From: an uncultured Desulfuromusa sp.
GTDB lineage: Bacteria; Desulfobacterota; Desulfuromonadia; Desulfuromonadales; Geopsychrobacteraceae
Length of the DNA: 64,000 bases
Assembly (NCBI RefSeq): GCF_963675815.1
Contig: NZ_OY776574.1
Location: forward strand, 2,474,001 to 2,538,000
Reading direction: 5' to 3'
The notes below the pieces were generated by a model. The model made no database searches and was not told the DNA's origin. It was given only the letters and a program-made list of their open reading frames with translations. Shown in pieces: positions 26,140 through 34,111 of this stretch; within the stretch, counting starts at the first letter, position 1; every line of letters begins with the position of its first letter. The position numbers and the translations under genes are program-made.

Positions 26140-28155
26140 ATGCAACTGCAAATGTGGGCTCCTATCTTAGGGGTAATTGGATTTGTGATCGCGATTGTGC
26201 TCTACAATATTGTTAAAGCGCAACCGGTTGGAAATGAAAAAATGCGTGAGATTTCTGATGATATCCATGCTGGAGCGATGGCTTTCCTTGGTCGTGAGTA
26301 CCGAGTATTGGCGATCTTCATTGTTGTGGTGTTTATTCTGATTGCAATCGCCATGACTATCCAGACCGCACTCGCTTTTCTGGGCGGAGCAGTTTGCTCC
26401 ATGACCTGCGGTTTTATCGGTATGAAAGCTGCGACTCGCGCTAACGTTAGAACATGTGAAGCTGCCAGGGCACATGGCCAGGCCAAAGCTTTAGAAGTCT
26501 CTTTTAATGGTGGTGCCGTTATGGGACTTGCTGTCGCTTCTTTGGGGCTGGTCGGAGTTGGTATCGCTTATATTTTCTTTGGTGGCGATCCGGTGACAGC
26601 AAAATACATTAATGGTTTTGCCATGGGTGCTTCATCCATTGCCTTGTTTGCACGTGTAGGCGGCGGTATTTATACAAAGGCTGCCGATGTTGGTGCTGAC
26701 TTGGTTGGTAAAGTTGAAGCCGGGATTCCAGAAGATGATCCACGTAATCCAGGTGTTATTGCTGATAACGTTGGTGATTGTGTTGGCGATACCGCTGGGA
26801 TGGGTGCAGATATCTTTGAATCCTATGTCGGTTCCATTATCGCTACGGTAGCCATTGCCGCTGCCGCAGGCCCTGAGTTGTTGGCTAAGCTGGGAGTTGG
26901 TGCCGGTGTTCAAGCTAGTACGATGCTGCTGCCTTTAGCTCTGGCGATGATTGGCCTACTGTTTTCTTTCCTCGGAATTGGTTCGATGAAGCTCCTGAAA
27001 GGGATGGATCCTGCCAAGGCGCTGCACTATACAACCTTTGTCGCTGCCGGTGGTTTTTTGATTGCAGCTTTCATTTATATTCAATTTGCCGGGTTGAACA
27101 CCGGTATTTTCTGGGCAATTCTGGCTGGTACTCTGGCGGGTATTGCTATCGGTCAAGTGACTGAATATTACACAGCTCACGCTCCTGTTGCGAGAATAGC
27201 TGAAGCAAGTAAGACTGGACCTGCAACCAATATCATCCACGGTTTAGCTGTCGGTCTTGAATCAACAGCTCTTCCTATTATTATTATCTGCATCAGTATC
27301 TTTGTTGCTAATTACTGTGCCGGTCTCTACGGTATCGGTATCGCTGCTGTTGGTATGCTGGCGACTGTTGGTGTCACTATGACTGTTGATGCCTATGGTC
27401 CAGTTGCTGATAATGCCGGGGGTATTTCTGAAATGGCCGGTCTGGGCCCTGATGTCAGAAAAATTACTGACGGTCTGGACGCAATCGGCAATACGACGGC
27501 TGCAATCGGTAAAGGTTTTGCTATCGGCTCAGCTGCATTAACCGCATTGGCATTGTTTTCTGCCTATGCAACAACGGTTCAGCTTGAGGTTATCAACCTC
27601 ATTAATCCAATGGTTGTTATCGGATTGTTGATTGGTGGTGCGTTGCCGTTCTTCATGGGAGCTCTGACCATGACCAGTGTTGGTAAAGCTGCCGGTGCCA
27701 TGGTTGATGAAATTCGCCGTCAGTTTCGGGATACTCCTGGGTTACTGGAAGGGAAAGAGGGCGTTAAGCCTGATTCTCAACGCTGTGTTGATATCTCAGC
27801 CAAGGCGGCTTTACGCGAGATGGTCCTTCCTGGAGTTATTGCTGTGGCAGCTCCAGTCTTGATTGGGTTCCTGCTTGGTAAAGAAGCATTAGGTGGTATG
27901 CTTGCCGGTGCAACTCTTGCGGGTGTGCTGCTGGCACTGATGATGTCAAATGGTGGTGGTGCCTGGGATAATGCCAAGAAATACATTGAAAGCGGCCAGC
28001 TTGAAGGTGAAGGTAAAGGTGGCGAAGCTCATGCTGCCGCCGTTATTGGTGATACCGTTGGTGACCCCTTTAAAGATACTTCAGGACCGGCAATGAATAT
28101 TCTCATCAAGCTGATGAGTGTTGTTGCTCTTGTTATTGCTCCGCTTCTTGTCTGA
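26140..28155 (+). CDS. hppA: Membrane-bound ion-translocating pyrophosphatase
   Basis: Integral membrane pyrophosphatase that couples PPi hydrolysis to H+ or Na+ pumping. The 671 residues have about 16 hydrophobic helices, the substrate-binding DVGADLVGKVEAGIPEDDPRNP, DNVGDCVGDTAGMGADIFE, and the C-terminal GDTVGDPFKDTSGPA. The motif GNTTAAIGKGFAIGSA carries Ala where K+-independent enzymes carry Lys, so a K+-dependent type is expected. Whether it moves H+ or Na+ cannot be settled by eye. It follows pth and has its own terminator. Confidence 0.93.
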   Translation: MQLQMWAPILGVIGFVIAIVLYNIVKAQPVGNEKMREISDDIHAGAMAFLGREYRVLAIFIVVVFILIAIAMTIQTALAFLGGAVCSMTCGFIGMKAATRANVRTCEAARAHGQAKALEVSFNGGAVMGLAVASLGLVGVGIAYIFFGGDPVTAKYINGFAMGASSIALFARVGGGIYTKAADVGADLVGKVEAGIPEDDPRNPGVIADNVGDCVGDTAGMGADIFESYVGSIIATVAIAAAAGPELLAKLGVGAGVQASTMLLPLALAMIGLLFSFLGIGSMKLLKGMDPAKALHYTTFVAAGGFLIAAFIYIQFAGLNTGIFWAILAGTLAGIAIGQVTEYYTAHAPVARIAEASKTGPATNIIHGLAVGLESTALPIIIICISIFVANYCAGLYGIGIAAVGMLATVGVTMTVDAYGPVADNAGGISEMAGLGPDVRKITDGLDAIGNTTAAIGKGFAIGSAALTALALFSAYATTVQLEVINLINPMVVIGLLIGGALPFFMGALTMTSVGKAAGAMVDEIRRQFRDTPGLLEGKEGVKPDSQRCVDISAKAALREMVLPGVIAVAAPVLIGFLLGKEALGGMLAGATLAGVLLALMMSNGGGAWDNAKKYIESGQLEGEGKGGEAHAAAVIGDTVGDPFKDTSGPAMNILIKLMSVVALVIAPLLV

Positions 28156-28182
28156 TTGCCGGAAGCATAAGTAGAATAGCCT

Positions 28183-28210
28183 GATAGCCGGAGCGTGTGC
28201 TCCGGCTATC
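28183..28210 (+). terminator. Terminator after hppA
   Basis: GATAGCCGGAGC and GCTCCGGCTATC form a perfect 12-bp stem with a 4-base loop, followed by TTTATTTT. Confidence 0.85.
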
Positions 28211-28230
28211 TTTATTTTGCAGGGTAAATT

Positions 28231-29325
28231 ATGGGTTTTAAATGTGGAATTGTTGGCTTGCCGAATGTCGGAAAATCAACAATCTTTAACGCCATTACGT
28301 CGGCAGGTGCAGAATCGGCCAACTATCCTTTTTGTACCATTGAACCAAATGTCGGCGTCGTCGCTGTGCCTGATTCCCGCATGGCGGTTCTCGCCGGCCT
28401 TGTCAAACCAAAGGATATTGTTCCGACGGCAATGGAGTTTGTGGATATTGCCGGATTGGTCCGCGGTGCCAGTCAAGGTGAGGGCTTGGGTAATCAATTT
28501 CTAGGACATATTCGCCAGGTGGATGCCATCGCCCATATTGTTCGTTGTTTCGAGGACGATAATGTTGTTCATGTCGATGGTGATGTTGACCCACTTCGGG
28601 ATATTGAAGTTATCCAGACGGAGTTAAACCTTGCGGATCTGGACAGCATTGATAAGCGGATTTTACGGGGAAAAAAACTGGCCAAAGGTGGTGACAAGCA
28701 ATTACAGGCGGAACTTCAGGTTCTGGATAAGTTAGCTGCGGCTCTAAACGATGGGTTACCGGCCCGTGCTGTCACTCTTGATGCTGAAGAGCGGAGTGCC
28801 ATTTCAGAAGTCCATTTAATTACCATGAAGCCGGTTCTCTATGTTGCTAATGTTGCTGAAGATGATCTGGACGGTTCCCACCCTTTTGTGCAGAAGGTTC
28901 GTGATCATGCCCTGTCTGAAGGGGCTGAAATGGTGACTATCTGCGGAAAAATCGAATCAGAAATTGCTGAGCTTGACAGTGATGAAAAGCTTGAATTTTT
29001 GCAGGAGTTAGGCTTGGAAGAGGCCGGACTTGAGCGGATGATCCATGCCGGATATCGCTTGCTTGGTCTGATCACGTACTTTACCGCAGGTCCAAAGGAA
29101 GTTCGGGCCTGGACTGTCTCTGACGGTGCTCTTGCTCCTCAGGCCGCTGGAGTCATTCACACTGATTTTGAAAAAGGTTTCATCCGGGCAGAAGTTATCG
29201 CCTATGACGATTATGTTGCCTCTGGTGGCGAAGCCGGTGCTAAAGAGAAAGGTTTGCTGCGACTCGAAGGGAAAGAGTATCGGGTTGTTGACGGAGATGT
29301 CATGCATTTTCGTTTCAATGTTTAA
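28231..29325 (+). CDS. ychF: Redox-regulated ATPase YchF (Obg-like)
   Basis: P-loop NTPase of the TRAFAC/Obg group that binds ribosomes and prefers ATP. The 364 residues are standard. G1 is GLPNVGKSTIFNAIT, the G3-like DIAGLVRGASQGEGLGNQFL, and the atypical G4 position NVAEDD replaces NKxD, as in the family. A coiled-coil region is followed by the C-terminal TGS domain (FTAGPKEVRAWTVSDGALAPQAAG). In relatives this gene is often followed by rpsF; here a minus-strand ATPase operon intervenes. Confidence 0.95.
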   Translation: MGFKCGIVGLPNVGKSTIFNAITSAGAESANYPFCTIEPNVGVVAVPDSRMAVLAGLVKPKDIVPTAMEFVDIAGLVRGASQGEGLGNQFLGHIRQVDAIAHIVRCFEDDNVVHVDGDVDPLRDIEVIQTELNLADLDSIDKRILRGKKLAKGGDKQLQAELQVLDKLAAALNDGLPARAVTLDAEERSAISEVHLITMKPVLYVANVAEDDLDGSHPFVQKVRDHALSEGAEMVTICGKIESEIAELDSDEKLEFLQELGLEEAGLERMIHAGYRLLGLITYFTAGPKEVRAWTVSDGALAPQAAGVIHTDFEKGFIRAEVIAYDDYVASGGEAGAKEKGLLRLEGKEYRVVDGDVMHFRFNV

Positions 29326-29361
29326 TCTGAATACGTCGTGTGCTTTTTTTGTATCTGACCA

Positions 29362-30201
29362 CTATTGAATTGCATTGCTGTTATTGAGCAGAATAACTTC
29401 GATTTCATTGATGATCTCTTCCTGACGCAGGACATTGCTTTGTCGAGCAAGCTCCTCAGATTTATCGTCAAGATGCTTAACCGCCCCTTCAAGATGAGCT
29501 ATGCGGCTGCGGTTTTCGGCCATCATAGATGTATAAATTATTTCCAGTAGTGCCGCAAAAAGGTACTGTTCCGTCAAATTGAGAAGAAACTCTTCAGCTG
29601 CCAGATTAAGCTCAGGAGGGTGGCTGAAATCTGATCGATCATGTACGAAGTGCTGGAAAGACGGCAGCAGTTTTTCTATTACGATAGCGCCGTCTTTGCC
29701 GTGATAAAGTCCGTGCAGGGAAAGCATGCCATGTTGCTCTTGTAAGTCAGAGAGCGTGTCTACAATCGGATTAAGTATGCTCATCACTTCTTCTGTGACA
29801 CTGGCTCCGTCGATCAAAGTGACTCCATTCGTTCGGTTTTCAATGATTGTATGCAGCTTGTGCCCGACTGCTATAACCAGGGCTTCTTTTTGTGGTTGTG
29901 TTTGCAGAGTTGTTTCGAGATGACGGAGTAAGCTCTGGTTAAAATCACCACAGAAGCCATGTTCGCTTCCGATCAAAAGAAAAATTTTGTTTGTTTCAGG
30001 AATGTCGGGCAAAATTTCTGGATGGAAACTCAAAAAATCTGCAGCGGTGGCTTCAATACTTCTCACCATGGCTTGTTGGGTGCCAAGAAAGCGGGTCAGT
30101 TTACGCGTTTCCATGAAAGCCAGGGTCTTCATCGAATTCATTATTTCACGGATCTCATTCAGACTGCGGCGGTGGTGCTGCAGCTCTTCACGTTTGCTCA
30201 T
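29362..30201 (-). CDS. atpG: N-type ATPase gamma subunit
   Basis: Central-stalk subunit. The 279 residues are predicted coiled coil at both ends (N-terminal KREELQHHRRSLNEIREIMNSM, C-terminal NRIAHLEGAVKHLDDKSEELARQSNVLRQEEIINEIEVI), with a Rossmann-like middle. It is divergent from housekeeping gamma but positioned last in the operon, as in N-ATPases. The start overlaps the alpha stop by ATGA. Confidence 0.85.
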   Translation of the reverse strand: MSKREELQHHRRSLNEIREIMNSMKTLAFMETRKLTRFLGTQQAMVRSIEATAADFLSFHPEILPDIPETNKIFLLIGSEHGFCGDFNQSLLRHLETTLQTQPQKEALVIAVGHKLHTIIENRTNGVTLIDGASVTEEVMSILNPIVDTLSDLQEQHGMLSLHGLYHGKDGAIVIEKLLPSFQHFVHDRSDFSHPPELNLAAEEFLLNLTEQYLFAALLEIIYTSMMAENRSRIAHLEGAVKHLDDKSEELARQSNVLRQEEIINEIEVILLNNSNAIQ

Positions 30202-31697
30202 GCGGCTGTTCCCTGGTCAAAACCGTGTATCCATTCCTCAATGGTATGACTCCATTGCTCACGTTTGCTATCCAGTGTGAGTGTCGTATCCTCCGATTTT
30301 TTTTGAAGAAAGTTCAGTATCTTCGGAATAGACTCAATGGGGATATTCTTAAATATCCCGTCATTGAATGCTACGAGCCAGATCATTTGGAATGTTGCTG
30401 ATACAGGAACCAAGCGATCCTGTTTTAGAATCTCTCGTAATCTAGTTCCCTGGGCAATTGCTGCTTCCATTGAGGCTTCAAGACGCGCTCCGAAGCGGGT
30501 GAAAACCTCAAGTTCCAAAAACTGGAGATAATCCAGTTTCATCCGTCCCGCTTCTGCCTTGATCCGAGGGTGCTGAGCCTGTCCTCCGATTCGGGAGACT
30601 GAACGGGCAATGTCGATAGCAGGTCGAAATCCCCCGGTAAAGAGCTTCCTGTCCAGATAGATCTGCCCGTCAGTAATAGAGATCAAATTTGTTGGTATGT
30701 AGGCGGCAATTTCGCCCTGTTGCGTTTCGACGATCGGTAAGGCTGTCATGCTGCCTCCACCATGAGCGACATTGAGACAGGTGGCACGTTCCAGCAGCCG
30801 GGCATGGACGGAGAAAATATCGCCGGGATATGCTTCACGTCCTGGTGGACGCCGCAGGAGCAGGGAAAGTTCACGGTAGCTTCTGGCATGGGTAGCAAGG
30901 TCGTCATAGACAACTAAGGTGTCACGTCCCTGCTGCATCCAGAACTCGGCAATGGCACATCCGGAGAAGGGGGCCAGATGCTGTAATCCTGGGAGACTGC
31001 TTGCTTCTGCGACGACGACAGTGGTGTGTTCCAGGGCACCACATTTGCGCAGGGTGGCAATGGTGTTAACGATTGTCGACCGTTTTTGGCCGATCAGCAC
31101 GTAGACGCAGAGAACATTTTTCCCGCGTTGATTGATCACCGTATCGATCGCTAGAGCACTGCGGCCAAGTCCGTCATCGCCAATAAGGAGTTGCCTTTGT
31201 CCTTTGCCGATGGGAATCAAGGTATCGATAATTTTGCAGCCTGTGTACAGCGGTGTATGGACAAAGTCGCGCGAAGTGATTGGAGGTGATGGTACCTCAA
31301 GTTTTTGCCGGACAGCATGCGGAGGGGGGCTTTCGCCATCGAGTGCATTTCCTAATGGGTCAACGATCCGTCCCAACAGAGCATCGCTTACGGGAATGCT
31401 TAAATGGTGACGACCTGTGAGATGAACGGGAGTGCCCGCGGTCAGTGAAGGGGTTTCATGGAGCAGTATCGCACCAATGTGGTCCTCATTCAGATCAAAA
31501 ACAATCGCTTGGCTACCATCTTCGAATGTCAGGATATCATCTATGGATGCAGAGGGGAGACCTGTCACCCAAGCGATGCCGTCACCGAGGGAAAGGACCT
31601 TTCCTCTCTCATTTATACGGACCTCGGGGCGGTAGTTTTTAAGCCAGATTGCTTGTTGTCTCAGTGGACCGTTAGATTCAGGATTATTCTGCAGCAT
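30198..31697 (-). CDS. atpA: N-type ATPase alpha subunit
   Basis: Regulatory nucleotide-binding subunit of the F1 head. The 499 residues show GRIVDPLGNALDG, Walker A GDDGLGRSALAIDTVI, and the family signature PAIDIARSVSRIGGQAQ. Note that Walker A reads GDDGLGRS rather than the usual GxxxxGK[ST]: Lys is replaced by Arg in what is normally the non-catalytic site. ATG 31697 overlaps the end of atpF by 14 bases; a TTG two codons upstream is also open. The DxxTxxxT-type Q-loop reads GDRQTGK in housekeeping alpha, so this site is clearly diverged. Confidence 0.9.
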   Translation of the reverse strand: MLQNNPESNGPLRQQAIWLKNYRPEVRINERGKVLSLGDGIAWVTGLPSASIDDILTFEDGSQAIVFDLNEDHIGAILLHETPSLTAGTPVHLTGRHHLSIPVSDALLGRIVDPLGNALDGESPPPHAVRQKLEVPSPPITSRDFVHTPLYTGCKIIDTLIPIGKGQRQLLIGDDGLGRSALAIDTVINQRGKNVLCVYVLIGQKRSTIVNTIATLRKCGALEHTTVVVAEASSLPGLQHLAPFSGCAIAEFWMQQGRDTLVVYDDLATHARSYRELSLLLRRPPGREAYPGDIFSVHARLLERATCLNVAHGGGSMTALPIVETQQGEIAAYIPTNLISITDGQIYLDRKLFTGGFRPAIDIARSVSRIGGQAQHPRIKAEAGRMKLDYLQFLELEVFTRFGARLEASMEAAIAQGTRLREILKQDRLVPVSATFQMIWLVAFNDGIFKNIPIESIPKILNFLQKKSEDTTLTLDSKREQWSHTIEEWIHGFDQGTAA

Positions 31698-32433
31698 AAG
31701 CAAACTCTGTGAAGCCCTTCAGTTCATCGCGAATGTTTGCATGGAGAACCCAATCACCAATCGTGATACTCAAACCGGCTAAAAGAGCTGGGTCCTGTTG
31801 GTATTCTATTGGAGCTGTTTTTTCCAGCAATCCGATGAGGGTTTTTTCAAGTGTCGTTCGCTGTCTATCCGTTAATGGATAGGCACTGGCAATGGTAATT
31901 TCTTCCGGGGTCTTCCTTTTTTTGCCCCAGAGGACCGTTGTTTTGTCGACTGAAAACGTGGAAAGATGACTGACCAGCAAATCAAAGAGACGCTCTTCCA
32001 GCTCCGGTCCAACTGCAAGAGATAGCAAGCGGGTAGCAAACTGAGCGCTCTGTTGTAATGCTTTGGACTCGATTGCACGTGCAGATTTGACGCGTCGGCG
32101 CGTTTCGGCAACCTGCTCTTTTTCCCGTTCCAGTATTAATAACGTCTGCAGGGTTTCCATCTGCCGAGCGCGTTCTTCATTAAGCTCTTGATCCAGAGTT
32201 TCTCTGGCCTGCTGTCGCTCTTTCTCCCATTCAACAAGGCGGTTTTCATATTCCGATTTTAAGGTATCTGCTTCATTATGAAGCTGCTGCGCATTGGCAA
32301 GAAGTTCTTCAATGCTGGCGCGGCGCCGGGCGATCACATTCAATACCGGCTTGTAAAAGAAGTGCTTCAGAATCCAGATCAAAGCCAGAAAATTGATGAT
32401 CTCAAGTATGAGTGTGGACCAATTCAGTTCCAA
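31684..32433 (-). CDS. atpF: N-type ATPase b subunit with delta-like C-terminus
   Basis: Peripheral-stalk subunit of 249 residues, much longer than an ordinary b subunit (~160). One N-terminal transmembrane helix (ILEIINFLALIWILKHFFYKPVL) is followed by a long charged coiled coil (~residues 35-135). The C-terminal ~100 residues end in DPALLAGLSITIGDWVLHANIRDEL, which resembles the end of the F1 delta subunit. No atpH is in the operon, so the b and delta roles appear merged, consistent with N-ATPase operons. Confidence 0.88.
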   Translation of the reverse strand: MELNWSTLILEIINFLALIWILKHFFYKPVLNVIARRRASIEELLANAQQLHNEADTLKSEYENRLVEWEKERQQARETLDQELNEERARQMETLQTLLILEREKEQVAETRRRVKSARAIESKALQQSAQFATRLLSLAVGPELEERLFDLLVSHLSTFSVDKTTVLWGKKRKTPEEITIASAYPLTDRQRTTLEKTLIGLLEKTAPIEYQQDPALLAGLSITIGDWVLHANIRDELKGFTEFAYAAE

Positions 32434-32481
32434 TATGGGATTCCTTTGTGTCGTCTGTCATCAGGTTATTTTCAATCGGCT

Positions 32482-32748
32482 CTATTTAACGAGATATTCC
32501 AGAAGCGGATTGCGAAATAACACGATGAGAATAATGACCAAAACATAAATAGCCAGGGATTCGATCATTGCCAGGCCAATAAATAATGTTCGCATAATGG
32601 AATGCTCGGCCTCAGGCTGGCGTGCAAGGGCATCCATTGAACGACTGATCGACCAGCCCATGGCGATGGCCGGTGCCATAGCACCAATTGCGATACCGAG
32701 GACTGCTACCACGGTAGAGGCCAGAACAAAGATGGATAAATCAGGCAT
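32482..32748 (-). CDS. atpE: N-type ATPase c subunit (rotor ring)
   Basis: Two-helix hairpin of 88 residues with the polar loop ARQPEA. The ion-binding Glu lies in helix 2 (AMIESLAIYVLV). In Na+-binding c rings helix 1 supplies Gln and helix 2 gives E-S-T. Here the helix 1 position is Met (PAIAMGW) and the Thr is Leu, leaving only Glu and Ser. Proton specificity is therefore more likely than Na+. The start overlaps the atpB stop by 8 bases. Confidence 0.93.
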   Translation of the reverse strand: MPDLSIFVLASTVVAVLGIAIGAMAPAIAMGWSISRSMDALARQPEAEHSIMRTLFIGLAMIESLAIYVLVIILIVLFRNPLLEYLVK

Positions 32749-33427
32749 GGGAGCCTCCTTGTGTCTTTCCGTTCAGTTTATGGGACCGGATTCCACCGGC
32801 AACGTAGATCAGTGCCAACATGCCGAAGATATAGGCTTGCACCAGAGCCTCGACAATATGAAGCATCATAATTGGGATCGGAGCCAGAAAACCTGCCACG
32901 AGAAGGATTAACAGGGCTGCCATTTCCAGGCTCATCATGTTGCCGAATAAACGTACCGCCAATGCAACAGTTCGGGTCATCTCACTGATGAGATTGAAGG
33001 GTAACAATATCGGGCTGGGGGTAAGGAAGTGGCGTAAATATTCTTTGAAACCCTGAATGCGGATACCATACCAGTGGGTCGAGAAAAATACGACTATGGC
33101 GAGTGCAGAAGTTGCGGAAAGGTCTCGTGTTGGAGCATGAACTCCCGGAATCAAACTGCTGAGGTTCGCAATGACCAGGAAGATCCACAAACTCCCGATG
33201 AACGGCATGATCTTTTGTGCATGTTCAGCATCAACTGCGGCTACGGCATCTTCAATTGTGGAGACAATCCCTTCGATTGCTGTCTGCAGAGGTCCGGGAT
33301 CGATACGCAATTTGCGGGTGAGTAACCAGGAAAAGATCCAGATAAGACCCATGATCATCCAGGTGGTCATCACGGTCGTGGTAATTATGATTGGTCCCAA
33401 TTTGATGAATAGAGTCTCTTCGTTCAT
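32741..33427 (-). CDS. atpB: N-type ATPase a subunit
   Basis: Membrane stator half-channel subunit, 228 residues with five or six hydrophobic helices. The essential Arg is in EMTRTVALAVRLFGNMMS in the penultimate helix. It is followed by the C-terminal helix HIVEALVQAYIFGMLALIYVAGG. It starts 4 bases after the AtpQ-like gene, so no atpR lies between them. A Shine-Dalgarno site is not obvious, suggesting coupling. Confidence 0.92.
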   Translation of the reverse strand: MNEETLFIKLGPIIITTTVMTTWMIMGLIWIFSWLLTRKLRIDPGPLQTAIEGIVSTIEDAVAAVDAEHAQKIMPFIGSLWIFLVIANLSSLIPGVHAPTRDLSATSALAIVVFFSTHWYGIRIQGFKEYLRHFLTPSPILLPFNLISEMTRTVALAVRLFGNMMSLEMAALLILLVAGFLAPIPIMMLHIVEALVQAYIFGMLALIYVAGGIRSHKLNGKTQGGSHA

Positions 33428-33431
33428 GGTG

Positions 33432-33701
33432 TCAGTCTTTTATGAAAAGGTAGACGTTTATCGCTCCAATCATCACGCCGACAAGGATCAGGCTTATTGT
33501 CCAGCGGATTGAATATCCTGTAAATAGTCCGTCCAGCCAGAGACCAAGATAGGCACCTCCGACCATTGGCAGGACGAATAACAAACCAAGTGTGCCGATA
33601 TAGACCGTTTGCCCAAGCAACGTGGGGCGCTTTTTTTCTGCTTCCTGCATTCGTTGCGCCTGGTGTCGTGCTTGTTTTTCCAGGTTGTTAAATGGCCTCA
33701 T
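33432..33701 (-). CDS. atpQ: AtpI/AtpQ-like small membrane protein
   Basis: 89 residues with a charged N-terminus and two transmembrane helices. The second follows the family motif GAYLGLWLDG and ends with GVMIGAINVYLFIKD. It matches the AtpI-like protein found third in N-ATPase operons (atpDCQRBEFAG order). ATG 33701 forms an ATGA overlap with the atpC stop and has AGGA upstream at 8 bases; in-frame ATGs at 33710 and 33737 would overlap atpC more. Confidence 0.82.
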   Translation of the reverse strand: MRPFNNLEKQARHQAQRMQEAEKKRPTLLGQTVYIGTLGLLFVLPMVGGAYLGLWLDGLFTGYSIRWTISLILVGVMIGAINVYLFIKD

Positions 33702-34111
33702 GTCAACCATCCTGCCCCTTTGCGGCTCATTTTCCATAGATGGTTTAGAATGTCTTCTTCCATATGATAGAGACTTTCTTTCAAGGGCCGCAGCTTTTTT
33801 TCTTCCTCAAGCAGTTGTTGCTGTAATGCCTGACTGATATGCATATAATCATCGTCAATAAGGTAGTGACGCGTACTCAAGGTCAGTACGTTACTGCAAA
33901 AATAAAGCACCGCTCCGGGGAGCGCTAAATATTGCCAGTTTTTGTGGGCGACGCGGAATCGGGCCAGCCCGACAACTAACGTTGTCATAAAACGCGCATG
34001 ACCAGCAAGAATCCCAAAGCTTCCGGACGCATCCTCGCCGACAAAGGAACTGATCTGAGAAATTTCCTCAGCATGAGTTGAATCCTGAAGTTTCAGGGTA
34101 AAAGATTTCAT
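33698..34111 (-). CDS. atpC: N-type ATPase epsilon subunit
   Basis: 137-residue central-stalk/inhibitory subunit. The N-terminal beta sandwich (MKSFTLKLQDSTHAEEI, then GSFGILAGHARFMTTL, matching the family GxxGILxxHxP region) is followed by the C-terminal helical part. It overlaps atpD by an ATGA and follows it directly, which is the hallmark atpDC start of N-ATPase operons rather than the usual AGDC end. Confidence 0.87.
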   Translation of the reverse strand: MKSFTLKLQDSTHAEEISQISSFVGEDASGSFGILAGHARFMTTLVVGLARFRVAHKNWQYLALPGAVLYFCSNVLTLSTRHYLIDDDYMHISQALQQQLLEEEKKLRPLKESLYHMEEDILNHLWKMSRKGAGWLT

